Source: Lutraria lutraria (lineage: Eukaryota > Mollusca > Bivalvia > Venerida > Mactridae). Taken from it: a stretch of DNA of 64,000 bases. The DNA lies in NCBI GenBank assembly GCA_964023205.1, contig OZ026844.1, positions 25,022,934 to 25,086,933 of the forward strand, in the 5' to 3' direction. A model generated the notes under the pieces. The model searched no databases, was not told where the DNA came from, and saw nothing but the letters and a program-made list of their open reading frames with translations. Within the stretch, counting starts at the first letter, position 1. Each line of letters opens with the position of its first letter. The position numbers were made by a program, and so were the translations under genes. Of this stretch, positions 35,095 through 45,942 are shown in pieces.

Positions 35095-37304
35095 ATTATA
35101 CCTCCAGATATGAAATATATGGGGGCTATATTGGATTCACGCTTGATGGTCGGTCGGGCGGCCGGCCGGCCGGTCAGTCGGTCCGTGCGTCTGTAGACGC
35201 AATTTGTCCGGAGAATTTCTCAGCAACTACTTACAGGATTTCAATGAAACTTCACAGAAGTGATCAGTAGTAAGCCTAGTTGTGCTAGCTATAAGCATTT
35301 TTCGTTCGGATTAATTTTCACTGAGTTATACCCCTTTGTTGTTTTTATTCAGTATATACAATAGGCAAATTTTGTCCGGACAATTTCTCAGCAATTACTC
35401 ACAGGATCTCAATGAAACTTCACAGAAGTGATCAGTAGTAAGCCTAGTTGTGCATGCTTAAAGCATTTTACGTTCGGATTAATTTTCACTGAGTTATAAC
35501 CCTTTGTTGTTTTTATACAGTATATACAATAGGCAAATTTTGTCCTGACTATTTCTCATTGACTACTGCCAGGAATTCAATAAAACTTCTCAGAAGTGAT
35601 AAGTAGTTAGCCTAGTTGTGCATGCATTAAGCTTGTCTTGGTTGGTTAAATTTTCACTGAGTTATGGCCCTTTGTTGTTTTTTATACAGTGTATATACAA
35701 TATCTCAGTAACTACTCATAGGAATTCAATGAAACTTCACAGAAGTTATAAAAAGTAAGCCAAGTTGTGCATGCAATAACCAGGTTTTGTTTGGATTAAT
35801 TTTCACTGAGTTATGGCCCTTTGTTTTATACAATTAGGTAAATATTGTCCGTACCATTTCTCAGCAACTACATGCAGGAATTCAGTGAAACTTCTTAGAA
35901 GTGATAAGTTGTTTGCAAAGTTGTGCATGTCCACAATAGGTTTTGTCCAAGTAAATTTTAATGAGTTATGGCCCTTTGTTATTTTTAGCTCACATGTCAC
36001 AAAGTGACAAAGTGAGCTATTAGGATCACTCTCCGTCCGGCGTCCGGCGTCGTGCGTCGTCAAACTTTTTGTTGTGAACACACTAGGGGCCACATTTTTG
36101 GCTCAATTTTAGCAAAACTGGGTCAGAACGTTAATATCAACAAAATCTCGGACGAGTTCGATATTGGGCCATTTGGGGTCAAAAACTAGGTCACCAGTGC
36201 CAAATAAGGGAAAACCTTGTGAACACTTTAGAAATCACTGTTTTGAATTTATCTTCATGAAACTTTGTCAGAATGTTTATTTTAATAATATGTAGGTCAA
36301 GTTTGAAAATGGGTAATTTCTGTAGTAAAATTAGGTCACTAGGGCAAATTGCTGAAAAACCTTGTGAACACTCTAGAAGTCACTGTTTTGATTGGATGAT
36401 CATGAAACCTTGTCAGAATGTTTGTCTTCATAATATCTTGGACGAGTTTGAACATGGGTCATCTTGGGTCAAAAACTAGGTCGCTAGGTCAAATCTTATG
36501 AAAAACCATGTTAACACTGTAGATTTCACAGTTAATATTGGATCTTCACCAAACTTTGTCAAATCGTTTGTTTTAATGATATAACAGTCAAATATAAATA
36601 TGGGTCATCTGGGGTCAATAACTAGGTCACCAGGTCAAATCTTAGGAAAACATTGTTAACACTGTAGATGTCACAGTTTTAATTGGATCTTCACCAAACC
36701 TTGTCAAAATGTTTGCCTTAATGATATGTGGGTCAAGGATGAACATGGGTCAGCTGGGTTCATAAACTGGGTCACAAGGTCAAATATTAGGTAAAAATCT
36801 TGTAAAAGCTCTAAATGTCATGGTCCTGATTGGATCTTGGCCAAACCTTGTCAGATTGTTTGCCTTAATGATATTAAGGACAAGTTCAAATATGGGTCAC
36901 CTAGGGTCAAAAACCAGGTCACAAGGTCAAATCTTAGGAAAACCTTATTAACACTGTAGATGTCAAATTTTGATCGTATCTTCACCAAACCTAGTCAGAC
37001 TGTTTGTCTTAATGATATGTAAGACAAATTCGAACATAGGTCGTCTGGGGTCAAAAACTAGGTCACCGGTTCAAAACAATGTTTTAATGAGTGAACAGTG
37101 ATTGTCATGTGAGCGATATAGGGCCATCTTGGCCCTCTTGTTTATATAATGTATATTTAGAAACTGGTCAGGATATATCTAAGCAACAATTTGCAGGTAT
37201 TAAAAAAATGAAAATGCATTATATTTCCCTCTGTAAAATGTTACAATAACTGTGTCAAGGCCGCATCTGGGGGTATTCATCACCTTTAGTGATAGTTCTA
37301 GTTT
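35095..37304 (+). mobile_element. Tandem-core element family F, copy 1, split by family B
   Basis: Opens ATTATACCTCCAGATATG, ATGGGGGCTATATTGG and a GGTCGGGCGGCCGGCCGGCC seed. Cores of about 150-180 bp carry TTTCTCAGCAACTACT, AATTCAATGAAACTTCACAG, AAGTGATCAGTAGTAAGCC and GAGTTATGGCCCTTTGTTG. It ends GGGGGTATTC, the hairpin ATCACCTTTAGTGAT and AGTTCTAGTTT. A family B element (35996-37142) lies inside, within the T-run of a core. Copy 2 is at 58162-60034. Confidence 0.85.
35996..37142 (+). mobile_element. Tandem-core element family B, copy 2
   Basis: Same hairpin start and GGGCCATCTTGGCCC-CTCTTGTT end as copy 1 (6446-7757), with closely matching cores in the same order but one or two units fewer. 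The seed here is CCGTCCGGCGTCCGGCGTCG. It is bounded by T-runs with no obvious target duplication, as in Helentron insertion between T residues. Confidence 0.85.
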
Positions 37305-39126
37305 AAATGTGATAAGTTTTGATTAGTTGGAAGGTTTATAGTCAGTGAAGCACCATCATTTTTCTGAATTGTGTTATTTGTATCACAATTATATACTTAA
37401 GTACATAAATAACAATGAAAAGGTCTCTGACTTTTCTGTCTTAAAAATAGACAAAAACGTAACATACTGGTTTACCTATGATATACGGTAAACCAAAGTA
37501 CCCGTATGTTTTATTACTTTTCAAAGACAAATTATTTGCCAAAATCAGTACCTTGACAACGACTCTACAGCAATACTCATCAGTTCACCTTGAGAGAGAT
37601 TCTATAAATAGTTTACATTTTGTTCAGATGCTGAAATAGATAGACCTCTGTCTGTGTGTGTAATTATAGTAGAAAAAGTGATTGGAATATTTGCTATATA
37701 TTGCAATACTCTTAGTGTTATTTCTGGTAAGTGAATATTTAACTGCATTAATAATTCATGATTTTTTAAACAAAATATGTTGTCTACCTTTTGTTTTCAA
37801 TTGTATATTAAATTCCTTGGTATTTAAATTTAATGTCTTACTTTAAAAAAGGTACATATTTTTCAGTAAATATTTTAAGACATCACATTATCAGTCAGAA
37901 TTGCACCTCTGATTAATATTATAGTGCTGAATGAAATCTGGAGTAAAGATTTGATTTTACAGGTAAGATGTTCAAAATTTGGTTTAAATTTCAATTGAAA
38001 TGCATGTGTCTCAATGATATGACATTGTATAATCATAAACATTTGTTTTTATGCTTTATTAACCTTTATAATTGTAATGGATGCATTCCTGTGGTTAAAT
38101 TTAGAATTTAGTAGAAATTTAATTTGCTTCTCAAATTGGATAATGAAACAATAAAGCTACAGGGCTGTAGGAACGGGGGGGGGGGGGGGGGGGGGGAGGA
38201 GGCTTAGCTCTCCCCAATAATATCATATGCAATGGTAATTAAAATAAAAATTATATTTAGCTTTGGTGAGATTCGATTATTTTCATAAGTTGTACGATAA
38301 TTTTCGTAATTCCATTTGAATATTGTACAATCATGTATTTTACGATGAGCTACATAATGTTATATAAACATGTGAAAGGGGACATTCCCTAACGGTAAAA
38401 TAAACGAAAACTATCAATTGTGGTACGAAGCTAAAAATGATCACATTCAGAGACTGTGTAGTTATGCAGCTTTGAAAGTTTAATAAAACTGCACTATAAC
38501 AAAGTTTAAAATGTAGGCATTAAATTAAACAAACATAATCGAAATAGAACTAAATTCTTGTCAAAAGGTGCATGTACCGGTATCTGTTGTATGTGTATTA
38601 GCTAATTACATTGTATCTATACATGTACATGTGTTTACTGTTTTGAAACTTTGAGTTTCTGTTACATGTATAATATAAATACTGATCAGTGTTAGTATTC
38701 CTGTAATTAGTTAATACCATATGTTTAATGAATTACTTCTTAGATCTAAGTGTAATATACTGATAACCCGGGCACATGTTGTTTTCCATTATTGAGAGAA
38801 AATCTATCAATTCTGTGGGGGTTTATCACTTTACTGTAGATTAATTGCTATTGGAGAGGGATTTTTTTCTGTGTATTGTATGGTACTGAATGAATTGAAA
38901 GATTTTTTCTGTCAGTGTTGCTCAGAGTCTGGGACTTAGGATTCTAATCAAGCTTGTAAAAGAATGGAATTTAAAAAAAAAAGATATGTTTGTTTCTGGT
39001 TACATGCTGTTAGAAAAGGGTAGGAAGGTTGGGCTTTTTATGGCTCCTGAAAGCTTGTGGAAAGGTACAGAAAAGTGAGAAAGTGTGTGTACTCTCCTCA
39101 GGCCTAATAAAAAGTCTAGGGTCACT
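37305..39126. other. No gene seen; contains a G22 run
   Basis: AT-rich non-coding sequence. A run of 22 G lies at 38175-38196, followed by AGGAGG. An AATAAA occurs near 39108. No splice-bounded coding exon was recognised. Confidence 0.5.
38175..38196 (+). repeat. G22 homopolymer run
   Basis: Twenty-two consecutive G, then AGGAGG. Such runs can form quadruplex DNA and are prone to length error in sequencing. Confidence 0.9.
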
Positions 39127-39700
39127 GTGAGGTGAGCTTTTAGGATCGGTGAATGTCCGGCGTCCGTCGTCCGTCCACAATTAGTTTGTTTACACTGCAG
39201 CTCTTTACGAATCTTGATTAAACTTGCTCACAATGTATATGGCCACAATGTCTCGGCTAAGTTCGATTATGGGCAAAATCTGATAATAACTTCTAGAGTT
39301 ATGGGCCCTTGAATTACAAAATTTGCTATATTTAGCTTGTTTACACTCTAGCGCCTTCATTTATTCACCAATCCTGATCATATTTTCAGTAAATGTGTAT
39401 AACCAAAAGATCTTGGACAAGTTTGATTATGGGCAATATCGGACCAGAACTTCAAGAGTTATGGGCCCTTGACTTAGAAAATTTGCTATATTTGAGTTTG
39501 TTTACACTCTAGCGCATTTATTTATTCACCAATCCTAATAATATTTTCAGTAAATGTGTATAACCAAGAGATCTTGGACAAGTTCGATTATGGGCGGAAT
39601 CGGACCCAAACTTCAAGAGTTATGGGCCCTTGATTTTGAAAATTTGCTATATTTTAGCTTGTTTACACTCTAGCACCTACATTTATTCACCGATCCTAAT
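39127..39700 (+). mobile_element. Family C element, copy 2, left part
   Basis: The hairpin start is partly lost (GAGGTGAGCTTTTAGG remains). A GTCCGGCGTCCGTCGTCCGT seed and about four core units follow, stopping at CACCGATCCTAAT. The other half of the same element resumes at 50169 with CTAATAATATTTTCAG. The 10.47 kb TIR element separates them. CTAAT is present on both sides. Confidence 0.85.
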
Positions 39701-40185
39701 CAGTGCCGGTATACCCGCTGCTGTGCACCATCCAAAACGTAAACAAAAAGCCGCCATCTTGGATGAAAAAGGTAATTCTTTGCTTATTTCTTTGATTTCG
39801 CGTTTCTTTCAAATTTCTGCTGTAGCAAAGAACATGCTACCCAAATTTCTGGACACACTGATACCCATAGTATTTACTAGGTACCTCTGGTATAAAAGTT
39901 ACCTTGGACAAGAAAATCGAAGCGAGAGAAAAATTCCGTGGTGCACAGCAGCTCATTTAGTATTTTTCGATCTTTTTGTCCAGAAAATTGACTTGTTCGC
40001 ATATTGACACACATTTTTATCCATAAGATGTAATACAGATGCTTAAAATCAGGCTTTTGGTACATATAGCAACGTATTTTCTAGCATAACGAATTTGGTG
40101 GACAGCAGCGTAGGAATAAGAAGGGTGGACAGCAGCGAAAACGGGTGCACAGCAGGAGCTTTTTTGCGTACTTGAGACTGTTCCC
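39701..40185 (+). repeat. Left TIR of the 10.47 kb element
   Basis: Pairs with 49685-50168. It holds GTGCACAGCAGC-type motifs at about 39717-39729 (inverted), 39943-39954, 40099-40112, 40126-40138 and 40144-40155, and a YY1-like GCCGCCATCTTGG at 39750-39762. Open frames in it mirror those in the right TIR and are not genes. Confidence 0.85.
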
Positions 40186-41570
40186 GCATAACCATTTAGT
40201 TAAATACATGTAACTCTTTCAAGTTTTGCACCCAATTTGCTTGCAGTCAATCGTTTAAGAAATTGCTTATCACAGGCAGTGCTCTGAAATGCAAGTATTA
40301 CTAATTGCTTCACTGATGAAATATTAATTCATTTACTAATAGAAAAAATTAAAGGCATTATCACGTGACACGGGCTGTATCGAAGAACAATTGTCATCCT
40401 TTTTTAACTAAGAAACAGCGTCGAAACTTTGTTTACTTTTCGTTAAATGGATGTATGCAAGCTCTCATAATTACTAGTTGATATGAACTGAATTTGTGGA
40501 ATTTGTTGATGAAATAAATTTTCTAGTGATAATTACAGAATTAAAGGATGTTTTTGTGCACTTTTAGAAAGATGAACACATGTGACTACTGTGGAGCCGC
40601 AGACACGCGGAAATGACGCTTGACTAGACATGTAGCAGTGGTGCTTGAAAGCTCCATGATTTCAGAGACCGGACACTGCCAAGAAAATGTAGGTTAATAA
40701 AAAAAACAACATCATAACATCTTTCATCTTCTATTTTTTCTTGTGATAGATCAGTTATATAAGACCAATATCTGTAAGAAACATAATATAAACTAACGAT
40801 GTCTTTTCATAAAATATCAAATAATGATACGAGTATACTTTAACAACATTTATTAGTAATAAATAACAAGGACTTATATACATACATACATACAAGGACT
40901 TATATACATACATGTATGTATGTAAGTCCTTGATACATATGTATGTATATAAGTCCTTGTAAATGATCAACAACTATTATGCTTTACAAATCAACGTTTG
41001 TATCGATAATAAAACATCACTTTAAACCTACAGATCTTTTGACAGGTAACCATCGTGATGACGTAAAACATGCTCAGTATGCGGCAACTAGTTTAGCACA
41101 GGCCTTGCTCAGTATGTGAAAATGGTGTTAAGGGAAAAACAGTTCTAGCGTGATACTTGCGACAGAGAATTTGCCTACGTATGCCACCTCCGCAAACACA
41201 TGGAACTGATAAAAGCTTTTAAAAGTTTCAGTTAGATAACTAGATTATCATTTCTGTGATTTTAGTCATTATTCTGAAATAATGATGTTTATTTATTACT
41301 GTCTTTGATTTCTATTGCTGTTCTAAAAACATTATGCTGAATAACTATTGACTGAGATGTTTTATTGTGATTATTGAAATTTGATGCTCAATGATAATTG
41401 TCTGTGATTTTATGGTTACTGAAAGATGATGGTGAACTGTAATAATGATTGTCTGTGATTGTTGGTAATTATTATGATACTTTTAATATAAATGTGATTC
41501 TTTGAAATTTGACCACTTGAGTTGTCTGTGTTTTTGATCATTCAGCATTCTAATATTTTTTACAAATTCT
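40186..41570. other. Left interior of the 10.47 kb element
   Basis: Non-coding AT-rich sequence, apart from the double palindrome at 40867-40959. No transposase-like frame is present. The LINE reading frame starts to be recognisable at about 41571. Confidence 0.5.
40867..40959. repeat. Palindrome nested in a palindrome (minimal hAT ends)
   Basis: The inner 40 bp unit, 40893-40932, is CAAGGACTTATATACATACA joined to its near-exact complement. It interrupts an outer copy of the same kind (40867-40892 and 40933-40959). ATACATA occurs on both sides of the inner unit (40886-40892, 40933-40939). A minimal element has thus apparently inserted into another, using the same ends as the hAT MITE at 25829-26371. 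Confidence 0.75.
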
Positions 41571-42822
41571 ATTGACGAAATATTAAACGCGGTAAAATCT
41601 TTAAAGTCCGGAAAATCAGCTGGTAGCGATTGTTTGTTAAATGAATATTTTATTGAAAGCATCGATATAATCTCATCTCATGTTTGCGACATATTTAATG
41701 CAATATTGAACTCGGGTTACTTCCCCGATAAATGGACCGAAGGTGTCATTGTCCCTATTCATAAGAAAGGTGACACAGCTAATACGAATAACTATAGGGG
41801 TATTACATTACTGAGTTGTCTATCGAAACTATTTACTACTGTCATTAATAAACGTGTCGAATGTTTTTGTAATAACAACAGTAAGATTTCGGATGCACAA
41901 TTCGGATTTCGTAAAGGGTGTTCCACTGTAGACGCTATTTTTGTTTTAATGTCTCTTGTACAGAAATATTTAAATGATAACAAACGTTTGTATGTTGTAT
42001 TCGTAGACATGTTCAGATGTTTTGATTCTATTTACAGAAATGCATTATGGTATAAGTTATACAACACGGGCATCAAAGGTAAATTATTAAGGGTAATAAG
42101 GGACATGTATCAGAAAGTTAAGTCCTGTGTGAAAGCGTGTAATAGTTATACTGATTTCTTTGATTGTGCAGTTGGTTTGAGACAAGGGGAGGTTATTTCG
42201 CCGCTATTATTTTCTTTATTCGTTGAAGATATTGAATTATATTTACAAAATAATGTTGAGTCAGGTTTGATTTTAGATGATATTGTTGTTATACTTTTGT
42301 TGTTCGCCGATGATATGGCCATTTTTGCCAAAACACCAAGTGAGCTGCAGGATAATTTAAATTGTTTGAAAACATATTGTGATAAATGGGGGCTTAAAGT
42401 GAATTCCGATAAAACTAAAATAATGGTATTTAGAAAACGCTGAAAATTATTGCAAAACGAACACTGGGTATATGATAACAAACAAATCGAAGTGGTGAAC
42501 GATTTTAACTATGTGGGTACTGTGTTTCATTCCACGGGTAATTTTAACCTTAATCAAGAGTTTCTAGCTGGAAAAGCTGTGAAGGCATTAAATATTTTAC
42601 TTATTAATTGTAAAAAGTATAAATTAAAACCAAAATTATTAATCCAGTTATTTGATGCTTTTGTTGGGTCAATTTTAGGATATGCTTCAGAGGTGTGGGG
42701 TTGCTCAAAGTCAAAGGAAATAGAGAGAATTCATCTCAAATTTTGTAAACGAATTCTAAGACTTAAAACAAATTCTTCCTCGGTTGGTATTTATGGTGAA
42801 CTAGGTCGCTATCCTTTGTATA
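41571..42822 (+). pseudogene. LINE reverse transcriptase, finger to thumb, with in-frame TGA
   Basis: Reads IDEILNAVKSLKSGKSAGSD (RT finger) from 41571, then GYFPDKWTEGVIVPIHKKGD, NNYRGITLLSCLSKLF, FGFRKGCSTVDAIF, FVDMFRCFDSI (first catalytic Asp), GLRQGEVISPLLFSLF and LFADDMAIFAK (42300-42330, the FADD active site), ending with KTKIMVFRKR. A TGA at 42441-42443 breaks the frame. The same frame continues as a thumb/connection region: Lys-Leu-Leu-Gln-Asn, FNYVGTVFHSTGNF, LFDAFVGSILGYASEVWG, IERIHLKFCKRILRLK, YGELGRYPLY. It is then cut by the 1,767 bp element. Catalytic residues are present but the copy is dead. Confidence 0.92.
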
Positions 42823-44589
42823 GACGATTCTATTTTTAAATGTTGTACAATTTACCTCCCCTGAAAAAGTACTCTTCAATCTCCTATCCGCCATTACAGG
42901 AGTGAAAACACAAAGAAACTGATAGTTAATAAATCAGTAAAAATGCCTTATAAACGCGGTAGTGGTAGACAATGTGTTGTGTTTGATTGATCCAACAATA
43001 AAAAAAAGATTAAATGAATGGGAAATTCACCGTGCCAGACACACATAGCGACATACATTTTAACACAAATTATAGAAGTACAGCATTATATATCATCAAT
43101 ATATCATTGTAAAATTTAGTAAACTAATATCACAATGTTCCGATATTTCATTGCCATAATCAATAAAACAGTGAACATTAATTCAAACAAACATAATGTA
43201 CATCTTTAGTAAAATTGTGAAAACTACAGCAAATGAATAGAAAGGCGTAGTAACTTCTTCGTTGTTTATTATCCAGTCATATATATTTAGCCAATTTATA
43301 GATTTAAAAACTAAACCATATTTGTATACATAAAATAAATCACTGTACAGAGTTCATTGCAATTATTTTAAATAAATATGATATTCATGCAATTTGTCTT
43401 TACGCATATCGCAGGTATTTTACAAAATAGTTTTTATTAACGATAAGGCATAAGCACCCAGTAAATCATTTGTATCACGTAGTGATCCATAATTTTAATT
43501 GAACAACCGAAAGTCGCTAATTAATTGATCACACGATCACACTTAGGTTTGCCATATTACACAGTCATCTTAAGTGTCGGTGCTTCTTTTTGAAGTCAGC
43601 TGTCAATTTCCTGTTTTCCTGTCTCGGTATCATAAAACTTGCTGAGACAGTATATACGTGTGACATCTTATCTGATGTTTTAATGATGTGGAATTGGATT
43701 AATAGTAGCATATTGGGACCTTGGTGATTGTTTTAGGTACACGTACGATATAAACTAAATAAACAAAGTGTGTCACTTGTCTATAATTTGAAAATAAAAT
43801 GTAAAATCATTATCAGCTAGATGTTATATCAGTAAAAAGCTATAAGAACTGTGATATAAAATTACTTTGTTTTAATTTTTTTCATGAACTGTTGTTTATT
43901 ATTGATTAACTTGATTGAGTCACACATGTCACAGATCGAATATGTAACACGACTGAAAAATCGACCGAATATATCACACGTGTCAGATGTGACATATTCC
44001 AAAAAGTGGACACAGGAATATGAAATTGACAACGAATACATCACATTAAATTTGTCATCATGCAGTTCTGAAAGGAAAACGTGGTTTTAAACAATCACAT
44101 TCATGCAACAAAGTTTTTATCACAACCAGCACACGGTCACCACCACCATTATCATCATCATTACAAAGAAAACAAAGAAATTACGACGAGCACCATCATC
44201 ATCACACGCTAATGCATGTCTGTTCAAAAGCCAAGGATCTGTATATAGCACCAGATATTCAATCGAATAATTAAAATCTGATCAAGCATTCGTTTTCTGC
44301 TTATGAAGGCAGGTAGAAACAGTCTGAGGTCTCATATTAGAAATTAAACAAATAATAAAAGACACAAGATAGGCAAATACTTTATTTACAGATATATTCA
44401 TTATTATACACTACTCCGCTAGCAGATACTAACGAAATTGCTCCTTCTGTGTCATTTTAACAGACAAAAACTTGCGGTTATAGATTTTTATCAGTAATCA
44501 ACTCGCATATACTTCTTTCACTTCTGTAATGGCGGACGGTCACGTGATAAAACAATGGCGGCGGTCTAATTGATGGAAATAGAATCGTC
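42823..44589. mobile_element. 1,767 bp TIR element inserted in the LINE
   Basis: TATA at 42819-42822 and 44590-44593. Ends GACGATTCTATTT and AAATAGAATCGTC are exact inverse complements over 13 bp. A second inverted block, TCCGCCATTACAGGAGTGAA (42887) against TTTCACTTCTGTAATGGCGG (44516), lies about 55-65 bp inside each end. Only weak open frames (43862-44090) exist, so it is non-autonomous. A 4 bp duplication fits several superfamilies (for example Sola1, Chapaev, Ginger); I cannot assign one. Confidence 0.8.
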
Positions 44590-45112
44590 TATATTTCAAG
44601 GTATGTAAAAATTGTAAAATATTGGTGTAACTTATTAAACACGGATAATATTATAATTAAAACAGTGTACAAACAGGCTCTTTTAGAATGTAAGAAAGGG
44701 TTAACAAATTGGGTTTCAAATGTTAGAAAATTATTAAACGATTATGGTTTTTCATTTGTTTTTGAAAATTGTGACAATATTGATGTAGCTTCGTTTCTTC
44801 CCATTTTTAAGCAACGTGTTATTGATGTTTTTATTCAGGAATGGTCAATGGGGATACAAAGAAACGCTGTGCTTGAAAACTATAAACACATTAAAACAAT
44901 ATTCCAGTATGAAAGTTATCTTGACACTTTGCCTAATAATTTAAGATTTTTCTTTACTAAGCTTAGATTGTCCGAACATCCTCTACGCATACAAACAGGC
45001 CGCTATAACAGAAATAAAATCGAAAGAAATCAACGTTATTGTTTACTTTGCAAAAATGATATTGAAGACGAGTACCATTTTATATGTATTTGCCCTATAC
45101 TCAAAGACTTAA
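44590..45112 (+). pseudogene. LINE C-terminal region, part 1
   Basis: The frame resumes as ISRYVKIVKYWCNLLNTDN, then VYKQALLECKKGLTNWVSNV, FLPIFKQRVIDVFIQEW, LRFFFTKLRLSEHPLRIQTG and a Cys/His knuckle CLLCKNDIEDEYHFICICPI. It ends at the TTAA target of the 544 bp MITE. It continues at 45661. Confidence 0.88.
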
Positions 45113-45656
45113 AGGGGCATGCCCTGGAACTGAAGCGTCTCGAATATAAATCAAATTGGTATCATTTGAATGCCAAAATCAATTAATGAAAGTCCTGTAA
45201 AATATTTACGAAATGCCCCGCTATTTGACTCAAAATACACATTTCAAGATTTACCAAACCTGCCGATTACGCCTTAGAAAATATTCGTCATTTTCATAAC
45301 TCGACCCTTTCGGGATCTGTCAAAAGCGGAACAAATGTCAACAAACTGTGAAATGGTAAGTATTGCTCATGTCATGTTCATTGTTTGCGACATAAAGCTT
45401 ATCTATCGATTTTTCTGCTTGAAAGGCAGTGCGCACGCTAAGTTAAATTCTCAGACGAATCGGAAATATTGTTGTCGTCAATAAAAGGCTTGTAAGCCTT
45501 TTATTTAAACCGGCATATAAATACCCACGCGTGCGTTATAGGGCCATTTTTGAAGGCACATTCTTCTTTGACTTTTCGGTAATAATTGTTTTTACAAGTG
45601 ATAAACGCATTTTTGGTGTATAAAACCCAGACACAGCAGTTCCTGGGCATGCCCCT
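45113..45656. mobile_element. 544 bp TTAA MITE inserted in the LINE zinc-knuckle exon
   Basis: TTAA at 45109-45112 and 45657-45660. Ends AGGGGCATGCCCTGGAACTG and (reverse) AGGGGCATGCCCAGGAACTG match at 19 of 20, and about 24 of 30 overall. TTAA plus AGGGG ends fit Kolobok or piggyBac type. GGGCATGCCC is itself a palindrome. No coding content. Confidence 0.88.
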
Positions 45657-45660
45657 TTAA

Positions 45661-45942
45661 GGAAAAAATTTATACCTAACTATTATCATAAAAAACCATC
45701 TATGTTTAAATTTCTTGAATTACTAAATCCTCAAAATAAAACTGTTTTACTAAAAACTGCTAGATTTATAAAACAAGCTTTATCTCTTAGAACTTCCATG
45801 TTAAATACTCTTAATTGATTATATGTTAACCCTCTTAGCACAACTTACGTACATATATATTTTTCTAAAATAGATTACTAGTATATATTGTTAAATATGA
45901 TTTCTCATTCATGTGCCTTTTCAACCTATCACATGTGTTTTT
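45661..45942 (+). pseudogene. LINE C-terminal region, part 2, and 3'UTR start
   Basis: After TTAA the frame continues RKKFIPNYYHKKPSMFKFLE, ..LNPQNKTVLLKTARFIKQAL, ..RTSMLNTLN and stop TGA at 45816-45818. The same residues are seen in the sister copy on the minus strand at 15621-15828. The 3'UTR (45819-45942) is then interrupted by the family E array and resumes at 48821. Confidence 0.88.

Noticed and set aside
39630..40065. Frames of 125 and 62 codons repeated at 49804-50215
   Set aside because: They are the two TIR copies of the 10.47 kb element; the left frame even starts inside family C.
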